Below, one piece after another: positions 4,958 to 5,472 of a stretch of DNA of 5,472 nt (the first letter of the stretch is position 1; the number at the start of each line of letters is the position of its first letter). The stretch comes from an uncultured Caryophanales bacterium. Lineage in GTDB: Bacteria; Bacillota_I; Bacilli_A; RFN20; CAG-826. Under the pieces are notes generated by a model. It searched no databases and was not told where the DNA came from. It worked only from the letters and a program-made list of their open reading frames with translations. The position numbers and the translations under genes were made by a program. The stretch spans positions 1-5,472 of the forward strand of contig CAMIVH010000059.1 in assembly GCA_946401755.1 (NCBI GenBank), in the 5' to 3' direction.

Positions 4958-5472
4958 GTTTAAAAGAAACGCCTTATTAGTCATCATCGCGGAATTAATC
5001 TTAATCGCGATTTTTAATGTTGTCATTTTCGCTAATAAAACAAGCAATAAAGATCGACAATATCGTGTTGACATTAATCGTGTCCAATTAGCGATGTCTG
5101 AAGGTAAAGAAGTCAACCCCAATGACTATGAAAGTATCATTCAAATCGTTGAATATGATGATAACTATAAAACCAATAATGACTACGCTGTCGTTAATGT
5201 AAATGGTAAATTATATTCTATAGAATATAGAACACAAAAAGAAGACTACACCCCAATGATATTTATGAATGTTGGTTTAGGCGTGATGTTTTTAATCAGT
5301 GTGGGTGTTCTTATCTATGTCGATCAAAAAGTTCTTAAACCATTTAATAAATTAAGCAACTATTCCACAGAACTCGCTAAAGGTAATCTTGTTAAACCAA
5401 TGCAAGAAGAAAAGAACAAGAACTTTGGTAAGTTTGTCTGGGGCATGGATATGCTTAGAGAAACTTTAGAAA
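4950..5472 (+). CDS. Membrane sensor histidine kinase, N-terminal part (runs off the window)
   Basis: The first 174 residues of the partner kinase of the response regulator, still open at the right edge. The sequence begins MSKFKRNALL with a membrane helix at about 8-28, then a sensor segment outside the cytoplasm of about 73 residues (29-101), a second helix (about 102-124), and a HAMP linker from about 125 (LKPFNKLSNYSTELAKGNL and on). This is the standard two-helix sensor kinase plan. The His-containing H box and the ATPase domain lie beyond 5472, so kinase identity rests on architecture and on pairing with the regulator gene. The ATG at 4950 overlaps the last 8 nt of that gene, and there is no strong ribosome site, so translation is probably coupled. 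The sensor segment is polar and rich in Asp, Asn and Tyr with no motif I recognise, so the signal is unknown. Confidence 0.88.
   Translation, partial: MSKFKRNALLVIIAELILIAIFNVVIFANKTSNKDRQYRVDINRVQLAMSEGKEVNPNDYESIIQIVEYDDNYKTNNDYAVVNVNGKLYSIEYRTQKEDYTPMIFMNVGLGVMFLISVGVLIYVDQKVLKPFNKLSNYSTELAKGNLVKPMQEEKNKNFGKFVWGMDMLRETLE

Noticed and set aside
4585..5122. - strand open frames opposite the two-component genes (4585-4821, 4856-5122)
   Set aside because: Antisense shadows of well-recognised + strand genes, without recognisable domains.
1..5472. CRISPR arrays, insertion sequences, phage or attachment sites
   Set aside because: Looked for and not seen: no regular repeat-spacer pattern, no transposase or integrase motifs, no terminal inverted repeats, and no duplicated tRNA end downstream.

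Overview
The window reads as a chromosomal segment of a low-GC, Gram-positive-type bacterium. The best guess is a lineage in or near the Mollicutes/Mycoplasmatota or Erysipelotrichia (Acholeplasma-, Izemoplasma- or RF39-like). The grounds are AT-rich DNA, strong AGGAGG-type ribosome sites, a ClpB with no N-terminal domain, and clpB placed directly under a CIRCE/HrcA operator instead of a CtsR site. Every Trp codon I checked in the recognised genes is TGG and all complete genes end in TAA. This argues against a TGA=Trp mycoplasma. The lineage is an inference; no marker gene in the window settles it.

Layout from left to right. (1) Bases 1-54 are the 3' part of a tRNA-Thr(GGT) with encoded CCA, followed by an intrinsic terminator. 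(2) After about 130 bp without a gene comes a heat-shock control region: a perfect CIRCE operator overlapping an extended -10 promoter. It is followed by clpB on the + strand, which ends in a strong terminator. (3) A second hairpin separates clpB from a converging three-gene operon on the - strand. Read in transcription order, that operon is a PadR-family regulator, a small four-helix membrane protein and a GNAT N-acetyltransferase. The stop-to-start gaps are 1 and 9 nt, so the three are almost certainly co-transcribed and coupled. (4) A 174-bp divergent promoter region carries a 15-bp direct repeat and separates the operon from a + strand two-component system. That system is an OmpR/PhoB-type response regulator overlapping by 8 nt a membrane sensor histidine kinase, which runs off the right edge within or just after its HAMP domain.

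Functionally this is mostly a stress and signal-response neighbourhood. It holds an HrcA-controlled disaggregase, a regulator-led operon that probably responds to some small molecule or envelope signal, and a two-component sensor whose target is not visible. I see no mobile element, CRISPR array, phage gene or clearly new multi-gene system. The points most worth a second look are the doubled CIRCE-like half-site over the clpB -10, the repeats and start-codon hairpin in front of the PadR operon, the uncharacterised 4-TM protein, and two unusual bases in the tRNA.
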